DNA of 64,000 nucleotides from CAYYFX01 sp964471155 (GCA_964471155.1 CAYYFX010000005.1:19442-83441); one strand, 5' to 3'. Positions 25,138-34,062 are shown, numbered from the stretch's first letter. Made by a program: numbers and translations. The notes: generated from the letters alone by a model not told the origin.

Positions 25138-25849
25138 CTACCGGTACAGCGCCTTGATCCCCGCCCACGTGGGCGCGTCGTTCGCCACCGTCTGTCCCGG
25201 GCCCACCACGAACGCCAGTTGCAGCGGCAGTCCCGTCGGATCCGTAAGCGGCGTCCAGCCCGGCACGTACCAGTGGTCCCACACCGCGCACGCGCCGAAC
25301 GTGTCGAGCGACGTCTTCCACCCGATCGGCGCCTGGATCCCCGTCCAGTCGACGAGGAGGCTCAGCCAGTAGACCGTCCCCGCCGCCGGCGTGAACGGAT
25401 CCGGGATCCCCGTGATGTTGATCTGCTGGTACAGCACGTGGTTGTTCGGAATCCACTGCGGCGCCTCGGGAACGTACCATCCCTGCGGGCCCGAGCCCGC
25501 GGGGCTCACGATCGTCACCTCCGTGTATGCAAAGACCCCGCGACCAGAGCAGGTTCCCGGGCGCTCCGCCGGCGTCATCGTGGAACCGGACCTGGATGGT
25601 CTCGGGAATCCCGACCGCGTCCCCGAACCACGATGTCCAGAAGTGGACCTCCGTGATCGGCTGCGACAGCACGGCCTGCCAGTCGTCGGCAAGCTCGTGC
25701 CGGAAGAGCTCCACATCCCATCCCTGGGGATCGGGACGCTGCGGGACGAGCATGTTCGCGCCGTCGGGATCGGACCAGTCCGCCGCGGCGGGATCGGCCG
25801 GAACCAGCAGGGCCGCGAGCGCGGCCAGACCGAGGAGGAACGGGCGCAT
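25138..25849 (-). pseudogene. Secreted protein with LADDW...FWTSW-type domain, broken by a single-base frameshift
   Basis: ATG 25849 begins a signal peptide (MRPFLLGLAALAALLVPADPAAA). The first frame continues NMLVPQRPDPQGWDVELF, ELADDWQAVLSQPITEVHFW, GIPETIQVRFHDDAGGAPGN and LLWSR; then the sequence makes sense only in the next frame: VFAYTEVTIVSPAGSG, WIPNNHVLYQQINITGI, GTVYWLSLLVDW, to a stop at 25138. The shift lies in a run of four G/C at about 25537-25540; one base fewer restores a continuous 236-residue protein. It resembles secreted proteins of planctomycetes and related groups in which a 'LADDW' opening is followed by a 'fWGSW' strand. A sequencing or assembly indel is as likely as a real mutation. 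Function unknown. Confidence 0.6.
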
Positions 25850-26077
25850 CGGCACACCTCCACACAAGGCGGGCGACGCGGCAGGGGCAGCTTGCGGGGA
25901 ACGAGCCGCCGACTTCCATGACGGATGCGGCCCGCCGGCATGACGGTCGTCAGGCCCGGGGCTCACCGCCGACGCCGCGTACCCCGGCGCGGCCCCCGCC
26001 TCAAGCCTCCCCCCGGCCCGGCCGAAACCTGATCGGAAAGCCCAGGACCTCGAACGCCTCGCCGGGGGGATGCCGTG

Positions 26078-27031
26078 ATGCGAGCGCTCTTCCGACCCAC
26101 CGCCGTGATCGCCGTCGCGCTGCTGGCCAGCGCGTGCGGCGAGGATCCCGCGTCGCCCTCCGGGGAGGACGCCCAGACCGTCGCCGCGTACGTCGCCTCC
26201 GTGGCCGTGGAGGACACGCCGGGCGAGCTGCAGACCGAACCCATCCCGCGGCCGACCGACGGCGGCCCCGAGCTCACCGTCAGCGGGCACCTCACCATCG
26301 TGAACGGCGGCACCGCCACGCTGACCGTGACGTCGCCGACCCTGTTCACGAAGCTGTACGTGGCGCGCAGCACTCCGGTGTCGCGACTCTTCGTCCCGGT
26401 GAGCGGCTTCTACGAGATCGACCTGCCGGAGCCCACGAACCTGGCGAACCTGCTGCTCACGTTCCCGCAGGTCCTGCCGGAGGGGAACTTCGACCTGTAC
26501 TTCTCCGCCGAGGACGCGGAGGGACGCGTGGGCACGCTGGCCGCGAAGTCCTTCGGCGCGATCATCGTGGGCACGGGCGACATCCAGGTCACCGCCACGT
26601 GGGACACGAGCGCGGACGTGGACCTGCACGTCGTGGATCCCTCGGGCCACGAGATCTACTGGGCGGACCGCGAGTCCCCCACCGGCGGCCAGTTGGACCT
26701 GGACTCCAACGCCGCGTGCGCCGGCGACAACGTGCGCAACGAGAACATCACCTGGGCCACCGGCACGGCGCCCCACGGCACGTACACGGTCCGCCTGGAC
26801 TACTGGAGCAACTGCAGCGCGTCCGCCACGCGCTACACCGTGCTCGTGAACAACGGCGGCGACGTGACGATCCACCACGGCACGTTCACCGGCAGCGGCG
26901 ACCACGGCGGCTTCGGGAGCGGCGATCTCATCACCACGTTCACGCGGGCAACCGGCCCGAACCCGGCGCCGGCCGCGCCCCAGGCGGCCGTGCCCGCCGG
27001 CCTCGACTCCAAGACGGGGGTGCTCCGATGA
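26078..27031 (+). CDS. Lipoprotein with a YfaP/DUF2135-like C-terminal domain
   Basis: 317 residues from ATG 26078; a GTG three bases earlier is also possible, and GGGGGGA lies upstream. The lipobox is LLASAC with Cys at about residue 20, followed by a Ser/Glu-rich linker. A first beta domain spans roughly 60-170; a second (about 170-285) has the recognisable IQVTATWDTSADVDLHVVDP and GHEIYWADRESPTGG, then NENITWATGTAPHGTYTVRL, a pattern of the DUF2135 sandwich seen in E. coli YfaP. The C-terminus is Pro/Ala-rich. It overlaps the next gene by 4 bp (ATGA), so it is likely to be expressed with that beta-barrel and to act in the envelope with it. Confidence 0.7.
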   Translation: MRALFRPTAVIAVALLASACGEDPASPSGEDAQTVAAYVASVAVEDTPGELQTEPIPRPTDGGPELTVSGHLTIVNGGTATLTVTSPTLFTKLYVARSTPVSRLFVPVSGFYEIDLPEPTNLANLLLTFPQVLPEGNFDLYFSAEDAEGRVGTLAAKSFGAIIVGTGDIQVTATWDTSADVDLHVVDPSGHEIYWADRESPTGGQLDLDSNAACAGDNVRNENITWATGTAPHGTYTVRLDYWSNCSASATRYTVLVNNGGDVTIHHGTFTGSGDHGGFGSGDLITTFTRATGPNPAPAAPQAAVPAGLDSKTGVLR

Positions 27032-27924
27032 GCGCGCGCATCCTGGCGCTGGCCGTCCTCGCGCTGGCCCTGCCGGTCGCGGCCGAGGCCGACACCGTGT
27101 ACTACTCGCAGCCGGGCAACCCCGGCATCAAGTCCGTGACGGGCACGGTGGTGAGCGAGTCCGGCGGCGTCGTGGAGGTGCAGACCGACGGCGGCGGCCT
27201 CGTGGCGATCCCGCGCGCGAACGTGTACCAGATCGTCCGCGACGCGCAGCAGGACAAGGCGCCCACGATGGACGTCAGCGCGTTCCCCGCCGTGCGCGAC
27301 GCGCTCGCCGCCGGCGGCCACGCGGAGAGCCGCTCCGACATCCAGCCGGATCTCGCGCCGCGTCCGGCCCGCCCGTACCAGTTCGGCCTGAAGGGCGGCA
27401 TGAACATGGCGAACCTCTCGGCCGATCCCTCCGAGCTGGAGGACGAGGGCTCGCTGAAGAGCTACGCGCTCGGCGCGTGGTGGGGCATGCCGTTGAACCG
27501 CCGCCTGTCGTTGCGCGCCGAGGCGCTGTACTCGGTGAAGGGCGACTCGGAGACGTCGGGCGGCTACACCGCCACGACGCACGTGAGCTACATCGACGTT
27601 CCCGTGCTCGCGAAGCTGCGGTTCCTGAACGGCGGGACCGCGCAGCCGTCGCTCTTCCTCGGGCCGTCCATGGCCATCAACGTGGGCGCGAACTCCACGC
27701 TGGAAGGCCAGGGCACGGAGCTGGACGTGGACATCCAGGACCAGGTCAGCTCGTTCGAGCTGGGCATGGTCGTGGGCGCGGGCGTGGACTTCGATCTCGG
27801 CTCCAACACCTACGGCGTGGAGCTGCGCTACGCGCGCGGGCTCTCCAATGCCGCGGCGGAGACGGCGAACGGCGACGCGCACAACAACGTCATCGCCGTG
27901 ATGGGGTCCGTGGGCTTCAAGTAG
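27028..27924 (+). CDS. Outer-membrane beta-barrel protein (PorT / OMP_b-brl type)
   Basis: 298 residues from ATG 27028, overlapping the lipoprotein stop. A signal peptide (MSARILALAVLALALPVAAE) is followed by a small domain of about 80 residues with VTGTVVSESGGVVEVQTDGG and IPRANVYQIV, like a membrane-associated SH3-type fold. The C-terminal 190 residues are a barrel that starts YQFGLKGGMNMANLS and has paired strands (LSLRAEALYSVKGD, YIDVPVLAKLRF, PSLFLGPSMAINVG, YGVELRYARGLSNA, VIAVMGSVGFK), matching the PorT-like eight-stranded family. It probably works with the upstream lipoprotein. A GC-rich terminator follows. Confidence 0.75.
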   Translation: MSARILALAVLALALPVAAEADTVYYSQPGNPGIKSVTGTVVSESGGVVEVQTDGGGLVAIPRANVYQIVRDAQQDKAPTMDVSAFPAVRDALAAGGHAESRSDIQPDLAPRPARPYQFGLKGGMNMANLSADPSELEDEGSLKSYALGAWWGMPLNRRLSLRAEALYSVKGDSETSGGYTATTHVSYIDVPVLAKLRFLNGGTAQPSLFLGPSMAINVGANSTLEGQGTELDVDIQDQVSSFELGMVVGAGVDFDLGSNTYGVELRYARGLSNAAAETANGDAHNNVIAVMGSVGFK

Positions 27925-27934
27925 GGCCCGCACG

Positions 27935-27980
27935 GACGACCCCGGGATCGGGCCGGTCCGCCGGTCCGGTCCCGGTCGTC
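27935..27980 (+). terminator. Long GC-rich terminator hairpin
   Basis: A 20-bp stem (27935-27956 against 27961-27980) with a 2-nt bulge, two G-U pairs and a TCCG loop, 10 bp after the barrel gene stop. There is no T run, so the efficiency is uncertain. Confidence 0.5.
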
Positions 27981-28151
27981 ACGCGCGCGCGCCGGCCGGC
28001 TCCTCCAGCCAGCCCGATCGGACCGGCGCCGGCCGCCCCGCGCGTGCGGAGCGCATCGATCTCGTCCAGGAAGAGGCGGTCGTCGCCTCGGTGAGGATTC
28101 CCGGCACGGGGCATCCGGCCCCCCCCCCAGTGCGACGGAACCGCCGGGCGG

Positions 28152-28181
28152 ATGACACGGCGCCGCAGGATCCGGTAGCCT
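28152..28181 (+). promoter_or_regulatory. Candidate promoter of the ECF sigma factor gene (leaderless)
   Basis: ATGACA at 28152-28157 (5 of 6 to TTGACA) and TAGCCT at 28176-28181 with an 18-bp spacer. The -10 box ends six bases before the ATG at 28188, and no Shine-Dalgarno sequence is present, so transcription would start at or next to the start codon. Confidence 0.4.
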
Positions 28182-28187
28182 CACGCC

Positions 28188-28727
28188 ATGACCGCCGGAA
28201 GCTCGGACGCCTTCTTCGCCCAGGTCTACGACGAGCTTCGCGCGCTCGCGCACGCCCGGATGCGCGGCGAGCAGCGCGGGCAGTCCCTGCAGTCCACGGA
28301 ACTCGTGCACGAGGCGTACCTCCGGATCCGCAAGGGCGAGGGCGCCGGGTGGCCCGGCCGCGCGGAGTTCTTCGCGGCCGCCGCGGTCGCGATGCGCCGC
28401 ATCCTCATCGAGCGGGCGCGCGCGAGGGGCCGGGTGAAGCGCGGCGGGGATGCGGACGGCCGGGCGGCCGCCCGGGTGGCGCTGGACCTCGAGGAGGTGG
28501 CGGCGCTCGCGGATGACCGCGATCCCGACGCCATCCTGGCGCTGGACCAGGCAATCGAGCGCCTGGAGACGCGCGATCCGCGCGCCGCGCAGGTCGTACG
28601 GCTGCGCTTCTACGGCGGGCTCGACGTGGAGGAGACGGCCGAGGCGCTCGGCGCGTCCACGCGCACGGTCCTGCGCGACTGGGCGTTCGCGCGCGCGTGG
28701 CTCTACGGGGAGTTGTCCAGCGGGTAG
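28188..28727 (+). CDS. ECF-type RNA polymerase sigma factor
   Basis: 179 residues. The sigma-2 region has FFAQVYDELRALAHARM and STELVHEAYLRIRKG, then FFAAAAVAMRRILIERARAR. The sigma-4 region has DPDAILALDQAIERL, AAQVVRLRFYGGLDVEETAEALG and STRTVLRDWAFARAWLYGEL. This is the subgroup of ECF factors (TIGR02999-like) found with Ser/Thr kinases rather than anti-sigma factors. It is convergent with the kinase gene and overlaps it by 25 bp (28703-28727), with the kinase starting 2.7 kb away. No anti-sigma factor is adjacent. Regulation by phosphorylation from the neighbouring kinase is a reasonable inference from this pairing. Confidence 0.88.
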   Translation: MTAGSSDAFFAQVYDELRALAHARMRGEQRGQSLQSTELVHEAYLRIRKGEGAGWPGRAEFFAAAAVAMRRILIERARARGRVKRGGDADGRAAARVALDLEEVAALADDRDPDAILALDQAIERLETRDPRAAQVVRLRFYGGLDVEETAEALGASTRTVLRDWAFARAWLYGELSSG

Positions 28728-31441
28728 GCCGGGCGCGCCCGCAGGCTTGCGAGCTCGGCGAAGGGCTCCGCGTCCGCCCCCGTCGCGCCGAGCTCCGCCG
28801 CGCGCGCCAGTCGCGCCAGCGCGCGGCCCTCGTCCCCGGACCTCGCCGCCGCCGCCGCCCAGGCCACGTGCAGGACCCCGCGCTCCCGGCGGCAGTCCGC
28901 GGCGAATCCCGCGAGCGCGTCGTTCCCCGGGTCGATCGCGATCTCCAGGCGCGCGTACAGGCTCTCCGCACGCTCGAACCGGCCGCCGTCCCGGCAGAAG
29001 CCGGCGTAGTCCCGCACGGTCTCGAGCGCGAGGATGCTGTCGGGCGTCCGCTCGAACACGGCGACCGCCGCACGGAACGTGGAGTCCGCCGCCTCGCCGC
29101 GTCCCGCGGCGGCGTACGCGCGGGCGAGGAACGCCGTGGCCTCGGCCGACCGGAGGTGCTCCGCGCCCCAGGTGGAGCGGCTGACCCGACACGCCTCCTC
29201 GGCCAGGGGAACCGCCGGTTCGACGCGCCCCGTGCCGAGGTACAGGTTGACCAGCGTGTTCAGCGCGAACACGAGTCCGCCGGGCGTTCCGCCGGCCCGC
29301 TCGATGGTCAGCGCCTCCTCCGCGAGGACGACCGCCTCCTCCGCCCGCTCCATGCCCACGAGCACGATGATCCGACCGACCAGGGCGTCCGCCAGCTTCG
29401 GGCTGTCCGGCGCGTAGATGTCGCGCGCGATGCGGAGCCCCTCGGCGGCGTGGACGAGCGCGCTGTCCGGGCGGCCGAGACCCAGATGGACGGATGCGAG
29501 CCGCGCGTGCGCCCCCTCCATCCCCATCAGATCCCCGCCCTCCGCCGAGAGCTCCAGCGAACGGCGGTAGTGTTCCTCGGCGCCTTCCAGATCGAACCGC
29601 GCATAGGCGTGGTAGCCGGCGGTGCCGTGCAGGCGCGCCCGACGTGCCGGGTCCGGCGCCACCGCGAGCGCGCACGCGATCAGCGACTCCGCCCGCGCCG
29701 CCTCGCCCCGTGCGCTCCACCAGAGGCTCTTGCGCGAGAGGCAGTCCGCCAGGAGCCCCGGATCCCCTCCGGGCGACGCCTCCGCGAGCGCCATCGCGCG
29801 GTCCACGAGCGCCGGCACGCTGTCGTCGCGCGCCACCGTGCCGAGTGCGTGGGCCAGCCCGTACAACCGCCGCGCCACCTCCCGTCCCGGCCGTGGCTCC
29901 GCGCGCTCGGCCGCCTGCAGCGCGAGCCGCGCGACGTCCACGCCGCGCTCGAACTCGCCGAGGCCCTGGTACGAGGCCGCCATCGCGTCCAGGAGCCGCG
30001 CGCGCACGAGCGGATCGTCCTCCAGGCCGGACTCGATGCGTCGCGTGCCCTCGTCGAGCAGCCATCGTGCCGTGATCGCCTCGCCGCGCTGCCGGTTCGG
30101 ACTCGAGGCCTCGAACAGGTCCACGAGGAAGTCCGCGACCCGCCGCGACGACTCCGCCTCCCGGCGCGCCGCCTGCTCGGCGTGCAGCGCGCGGGACATC
30201 CCGACCGTCGCCGCGATCCCTCCCGCCACGATCGCGCCCAGCACCAGCGCGGCCGCGACCACGAATCCGCGGTGGCGCCGGGCCAGCTTGCGCAGCCGGT
30301 AGGCCGTGTCCGGCGCGGCCGCGAGCACCGGCTCGTCCGAGAGGTGCCGCCGCACGTCCGCGGCCAGCTCCGCCGCCGACGGATAGCGCCTCTCCGGGTC
30401 CTTCTCCAGGGCGCGCGCCGTGATCCACCGGAGATCCCCCGCCAGATCGCGCAGCAACCGCCGCGGCTCCGCGGAGCGTCGCGCCGCCACCTCCGCCAGC
30501 GACTCCGCCGAGTGCTCCACGCGCGCGGCCGGCGGCGGCGGTTCCTCCTCCCGCACGATGCGCAGGGCCTCGGACAGCGGCGCGCGCGCGAGCCGATCCG
30601 GATCGAACGGCAGCGCGCCGGCGAGCAGCTCGTACAGCACGACGCCGAGCGAGTAGACGTCGGAGCGCGTGTCCACGGAGGCGGCGGTCGCGCCGGCCTG
30701 CTCCGGGCTCATGTATCCGGCCGTGCCGACGATCGTGCCGTCCTGCGTGAGGAGCGTGTCGCCCTGGGCGGGCGCGGTCGCCTTCACCACGCCGAAGTCG
30801 ATCACCTTGGGCGAAGGCGCGCCGTCCCGCCGCGCGACGATGAGATTCGACGGCTTCAGGTCCCGGTGGATGACGCCCTTCTGGTGCGCGTGCTGCACCG
30901 CGTCGCAGACGGAGGCGAACAACGCCAGCCGCTCGCGGATCGTGAGCCGCTCCTCGTCGCAGAACGCGGTGACGGGGCGGCCCGGGACGAACTCCATCAC
31001 GAGATACGCCCGGCCGCTCGGGGTCTCGCCGGCCTCGAACACCTGCGCGATCCCCGGATGATCCATCAGCGCCAGCGCGCGGCGCTCGGCCTCGAAGCGC
31101 GCGGCGACCTGCGCCGATTCCAGGCCGGGCTTGATCAGCTTCAGGGCGACGCGGCGGCGGATGGGCCGCTCCTGCTCCGCCAGCCACACGACGCCGAAGC
31201 CGCCCTCCCCCACGATCCGCACGAGGCGGTACGGGCCGATCGTCCCGTGCGCAGCCGCGGGCACGCGGGGCGCGAGGAAGCCGCCCGCCGAGTCGTCCGC
31301 CGAGAGCAGGCGCTCCACCTCGGCGCGCAGTTCCGGGTCCGATCCGGCCTCCTCGTCGAGGACGACGGAGCGATCGGCGACGGGCAGCGCCCGGATCCGC
31401 TCGAACAGGTCGCGAGTGCGGGACCAGCGCTCGTCGGTCAT
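28703..31441 (-). CDS. Transmembrane Ser/Thr protein kinase with TPR sensor region
   Basis: 912 residues from ATG 31441 (GGAG upstream). The kinase domain spans about 71-365: GEGGFGVVWLAE loop, ATP Lys at 101 in VALKLIKPG, HRDLKPSN with catalytic Asp at 194, and IDFG with metal Asp at 215; GTAGYMSPEQ and the DVYSLGVVLYELL helix follow. One membrane helix at about 391-414 (FVVAAALVLGAIVAGGIAA) leads to roughly 490 residues of TPR-like repeats, placed outside the cytoplasm. This is the PknB-TPR layout frequent in Planctomycetes, Acidobacteria and Eisenbacteria-like genomes. The N-terminal 70 residues are a short helical region. It is convergent with an ECF sigma factor, a likely partner. Confidence 0.92.
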   Translation of the reverse strand: MTDERWSRTRDLFERIRALPVADRSVVLDEEAGSDPELRAEVERLLSADDSAGGFLAPRVPAAAHGTIGPYRLVRIVGEGGFGVVWLAEQERPIRRRVALKLIKPGLESAQVAARFEAERRALALMDHPGIAQVFEAGETPSGRAYLVMEFVPGRPVTAFCDEERLTIRERLALFASVCDAVQHAHQKGVIHRDLKPSNLIVARRDGAPSPKVIDFGVVKATAPAQGDTLLTQDGTIVGTAGYMSPEQAGATAASVDTRSDVYSLGVVLYELLAGALPFDPDRLARAPLSEALRIVREEEPPPPAARVEHSAESLAEVAARRSAEPRRLLRDLAGDLRWITARALEKDPERRYPSAAELAADVRRHLSDEPVLAAAPDTAYRLRKLARRHRGFVVAAALVLGAIVAGGIAATVGMSRALHAEQAARREAESSRRVADFLVDLFEASSPNRQRGEAITARWLLDEGTRRIESGLEDDPLVRARLLDAMAASYQGLGEFERGVDVARLALQAAERAEPRPGREVARRLYGLAHALGTVARDDSVPALVDRAMALAEASPGGDPGLLADCLSRKSLWWSARGEAARAESLIACALAVAPDPARRARLHGTAGYHAYARFDLEGAEEHYRRSLELSAEGGDLMGMEGAHARLASVHLGLGRPDSALVHAAEGLRIARDIYAPDSPKLADALVGRIIVLVGMERAEEAVVLAEEALTIERAGGTPGGLVFALNTLVNLYLGTGRVEPAVPLAEEACRVSRSTWGAEHLRSAEATAFLARAYAAAGRGEAADSTFRAAVAVFERTPDSILALETVRDYAGFCRDGGRFERAESLYARLEIAIDPGNDALAGFAADCRRERGVLHVAWAAAAARSGDEGRALARLARAAELGATGADAEPFAELASLRARPAYPLDNSP

Positions 31442-31549
31442 GGCGGCTCCGGGGCGGCGGCGCGGGATCCTACACTGCGCGGCCGGCGCGGGACCACCCC
31501 GGCGCCCGCGCGCGGGGCCCGGGACGGCACGGCGGCATCGGACCGCGGG

Positions 31550-31594
31550 TCACTGGATCACCACGATATTCCCGCGTTCGAACGGTGCGAACAT
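31550..31594 (-). CDS. Possible 14-residue peptide ORF with strong ribosome site
   Basis: On the minus strand between trkH and the kinase gene, GAGGAGGGAGCCC precedes ATG at 31594, and the frame reads MFAPFERGNIVVIQ then TGA. The ribosome site is among the best in the window. It could be a leader peptide for the kinase gene 108 bp further on, or chance. No homology is claimed. Confidence 0.25.
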   Translation of the reverse strand: MFAPFERGNIVVIQ

Positions 31595-31701
31595 GGGCTC
31601 CCTCCTCGACCCGTGGGGTCCGGTCCTGTCCCCGTAGTGCGCCGGAAGTCCGCGCCGCATGCCACGAGCCATGGCCGTCGCACCCGGGCGGGCCGTGGGC
31701 G

Positions 31702-33144
31702 CTACTCCTGCCACGTCCGCGGCAGCACCAGGACGAGCAGACCGAAGATCTCCAGCCGCCCGAGCAGCATCACGAAGGAGAGCAGCCACTTCCCCGCCTC
31801 GGGGACGTGCGCGAAGTTCTCCAGGGAGCCCACCGTGCCCAGGCCCGGGCCCACGTTGCCCATGGCGGACGCGCAGGCCGAGAATGCCGAGAGCGGGTCC
31901 ATGTCCATCGCGACCAGCGCCAGGCTCGCCGCGAACACGGTCACCACGTACAGTGCGACGAACAGAACGCCCGCCTCCACCACGTCCTCGGCCACCGCCG
32001 CCCCGTCCACGCGCACCCGCACCACCGCCGCCGGGTGCCGGAAGCGGATTAGCGTGCGTCCCACGGCCTTCGCGAACACCACGATCCGCTCCACCTTGAT
32101 GCCGCCGCTCGTCGATCCCATGCAGGCGCCCTGGAGCGTGAGAAACAGCAGCGCCATCTGCGCGAGCGGCGGCCAGACGCTGGAGTCCGCCGTGGCGAAT
32201 CCCGTGGTCGTCCCCACGGAGACGACCTGGAAGGCCGCCTGCCGCGCCGCCTGCGCCCAGCCGGGAGCGCCGGCCCCGTGCAGGGCGATGGCGCAGACGG
32301 CCGCCGCCGCCGCGAGGGATCCCGTGTAGAACCGCACGGCGCTGGAGCGCCACAGTTCGCGCCATCGTCCGTGCGCCGCGCTGAACAGGAGGCCGAAGTG
32401 CATGCCGGACAGGAACATGAACAGGATGCACACGGCCTCGATCGCCACGCTGTCCCAGGCGGCCACGCTGAGGTTGCGGGTGGAGAACCCTCCCGTCGCG
32501 ATCGTGGCGAACGCGTGGGTGACCGCATCGAGAAACGACATCCCGAACAGCACGAGGAGACCGGTCTGCAACACCGTGAGTCCGACGTACACGGTGAGGA
32601 TGATCTGCACGGCTTTCCGCGTCCGGTACCGGATGCGCGCACGCACCTCGGCGGAGGTGGACGTGCGGTACAGCACCCAGCCCGGGAATCCCTGGGCCGG
32701 CAGCACCGCCAGCACGAACACGATGATGCCCACGCCCCCGAGGAAGTGCGTGGCCGAGCGCCAGAAGAGCAGCGCCGGCGGCACCGCCTCCACGTCGGTC
32801 AGGATCGACGACCCCGTCGTGGTGTAGCCGGACACGCTCTCGAAGACGGCGTTCGCGAAGCTGAACTCCCCGCCCCACAGCACGAACGGCAACGCCCCCG
32901 CCAGACACGAGAGGAGCCACGCCATGGCCACCGTGACCAGCCCTTCGGCGTTGGAGATCTCCTTCGGCGCCGGGACGAAGACCAGCGGGAACACGCCGAA
33001 CAGGGTCGCCAGCACGCCGCTGTACAGGAGCGGGAAGCAGTCCCCGCCCGATCCGGCGGCCGCGAGGCCCGCGGCGAGGAACAGGAAGGCCGCGCTGAAC
33101 AGGAGCGTCACTCCCGCGTAGCGGAAGACGACATGCCACCTCAC
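31702..33144 (-). CDS. trkH: Potassium uptake protein TrkH/KtrB
   Basis: 480 residues from GTG 33144, overlapping the sensor gene stop (GTGA). The four pore loops are all visible in order: SVSGYTTTGSS (about 103-113), FATIATGGFSTRN, VVSVGTTTGFAT and SAMGNVGPGLG, each with its selectivity-filter Gly. The third and fourth repeats include the LTLQGACMGSTSGGIKVERI segment typical of the TrkH/KtrB family. TrkH needs a cytoplasmic TrkA/KtrA gating subunit to work well; none is in this window. The gene's only neighbour in the operon is a membrane sensor without a kinase domain, which may tune its activity. Confidence 0.92.
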   Translation of the reverse strand: MRWHVVFRYAGVTLLFSAAFLFLAAGLAAAGSGGDCFPLLYSGVLATLFGVFPLVFVPAPKEISNAEGLVTVAMAWLLSCLAGALPFVLWGGEFSFANAVFESVSGYTTTGSSILTDVEAVPPALLFWRSATHFLGGVGIIVFVLAVLPAQGFPGWVLYRTSTSAEVRARIRYRTRKAVQIILTVYVGLTVLQTGLLVLFGMSFLDAVTHAFATIATGGFSTRNLSVAAWDSVAIEAVCILFMFLSGMHFGLLFSAAHGRWRELWRSSAVRFYTGSLAAAAAVCAIALHGAGAPGWAQAARQAAFQVVSVGTTTGFATADSSVWPPLAQMALLFLTLQGACMGSTSGGIKVERIVVFAKAVGRTLIRFRHPAAVVRVRVDGAAVAEDVVEAGVLFVALYVVTVFAASLALVAMDMDPLSAFSACASAMGNVGPGLGTVGSLENFAHVPEAGKWLLSFVMLLGRLEIFGLLVLVLPRTWQE

Positions 33145-33902
33145 CGGGCGGCTCCCGCGCGCGACTTCAGCGTCAGTTCCCGGACCGTGGACGCGAGCTG
33201 GTCGATCTCGTCGCCGGTTCCGGGAGAGACGTCGAACGCCTTCCCGCGTTCCGCGAACTCCTCGGCCGCGCGCGCGATGCGCAGGAGCGGCCGCACCATG
33301 TAGGCGTGCACGAAGCTGCTGAACAGCAGGCTGAAGACGACGGCGGACAGGATCGCCACGACGCCCGGCATCGCGGCGCGGCGCGCCCGCGCCTGCATGT
33401 CGGAGGCCGTCTCGTAGATGCCGCGGTCGTTCAGGGCCATCAGTTCGGAGACGCCGCCCTTCGCTGCCTGGAACGCCTCCTGCACGGGACCGGAGTACCA
33501 TTCCAGCGCGCGCGCCCGCTCCGCGGCGGAGGGCGGGGCGGCCCACACGGCGCGGTACGCTTCGTACGACGCGCGCAGCGACCGGAGGACTCCGGCCTCC
33601 CCGTCCATGGTGACGTTCCCCTCCGCGAAGCCGAGGTTCTCGAGGAAGACCTCGTCGGCCGCGGCGAGGATGGCGCGTCCCTCGGCCCCCTCCCCGAGGA
33701 GGACCAGCAGCACCCCGCTGTCCTCGCGCTCCAGCGCCTCCAGCATGGCCTTCGCCGCCTGGACGCTGCGGTAGTTGTCGTCCAGGAGGTCCTGGACGGA
33801 CTGCCCCATCGAGCGCAACTGGAAGACGGTCCAGATCCCGGCCACGAGCAGCATGGTCGACAGGATCAGGAACCCGGACAGGATCTTCGCGCGAATGCCC
33901 AT
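33141..33902 (-). CDS. Membrane sensor with KinB-like four-helix domain and HAMP, no kinase
   Basis: 253 residues from ATG 33902; the ATG further upstream adds residues with no signal. Helix 1 (ILSGFLILSTMLLVAGIWTVF) is followed by a four-helix bundle sensor with NYRSVQAAKAMLEALEREDSGVLLVLLG, the motif of KinB-type kinases. Helix 2 (VVAILSAVVFSLLFSSFV) leads to a HAMP domain (RPLLRIARAAEEFAERG, PGTGDEIDQLASTVREL). The protein ends 20 residues later, so no histidine kinase, cyclase or methyl-accepting domain is present. It is translationally coupled to trkH. A direct protein-protein control of potassium uptake, rather than phosphotransfer, is the inference. Confidence 0.8.
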   Translation of the reverse strand: MGIRAKILSGFLILSTMLLVAGIWTVFQLRSMGQSVQDLLDDNYRSVQAAKAMLEALEREDSGVLLVLLGEGAEGRAILAAADEVFLENLGFAEGNVTMDGEAGVLRSLRASYEAYRAVWAAPPSAAERARALEWYSGPVQEAFQAAKGGVSELMALNDRGIYETASDMQARARRAAMPGVVAILSAVVFSLLFSSFVHAYMVRPLLRIARAAEEFAERGKAFDVSPGTGDEIDQLASTVRELTLKSRAGAAR

Positions 33903-34062
33903 CGGGACACCCCCTTGGCCGCCGGCCGGCCCGCCGGCCGCGGCGGCGCACGATAGCACCATCGCGCCCGCGTGACCCGGCCTACCGCACGGGCGGCCCG
34001 TTCACGCGACGTACCCGGGACGTATCGGGAGTCGGGAAGCATCGACGCGGAGGTCGTGAGCC

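Noticed and set aside
26075..27924. The lipoprotein and barrel genes as one fused protein in the 668-residue plus frame
   Set aside because: The barrel has its own signal peptide at 27028, and the lipoprotein is in another frame with a stop in the ATGA overlap.
28697..32329. 1210-residue plus-strand frame over the kinase gene
   Set aside because: Antisense shadow; Arg/His/Pro-rich without motifs, while the minus strand has complete kinase motifs.
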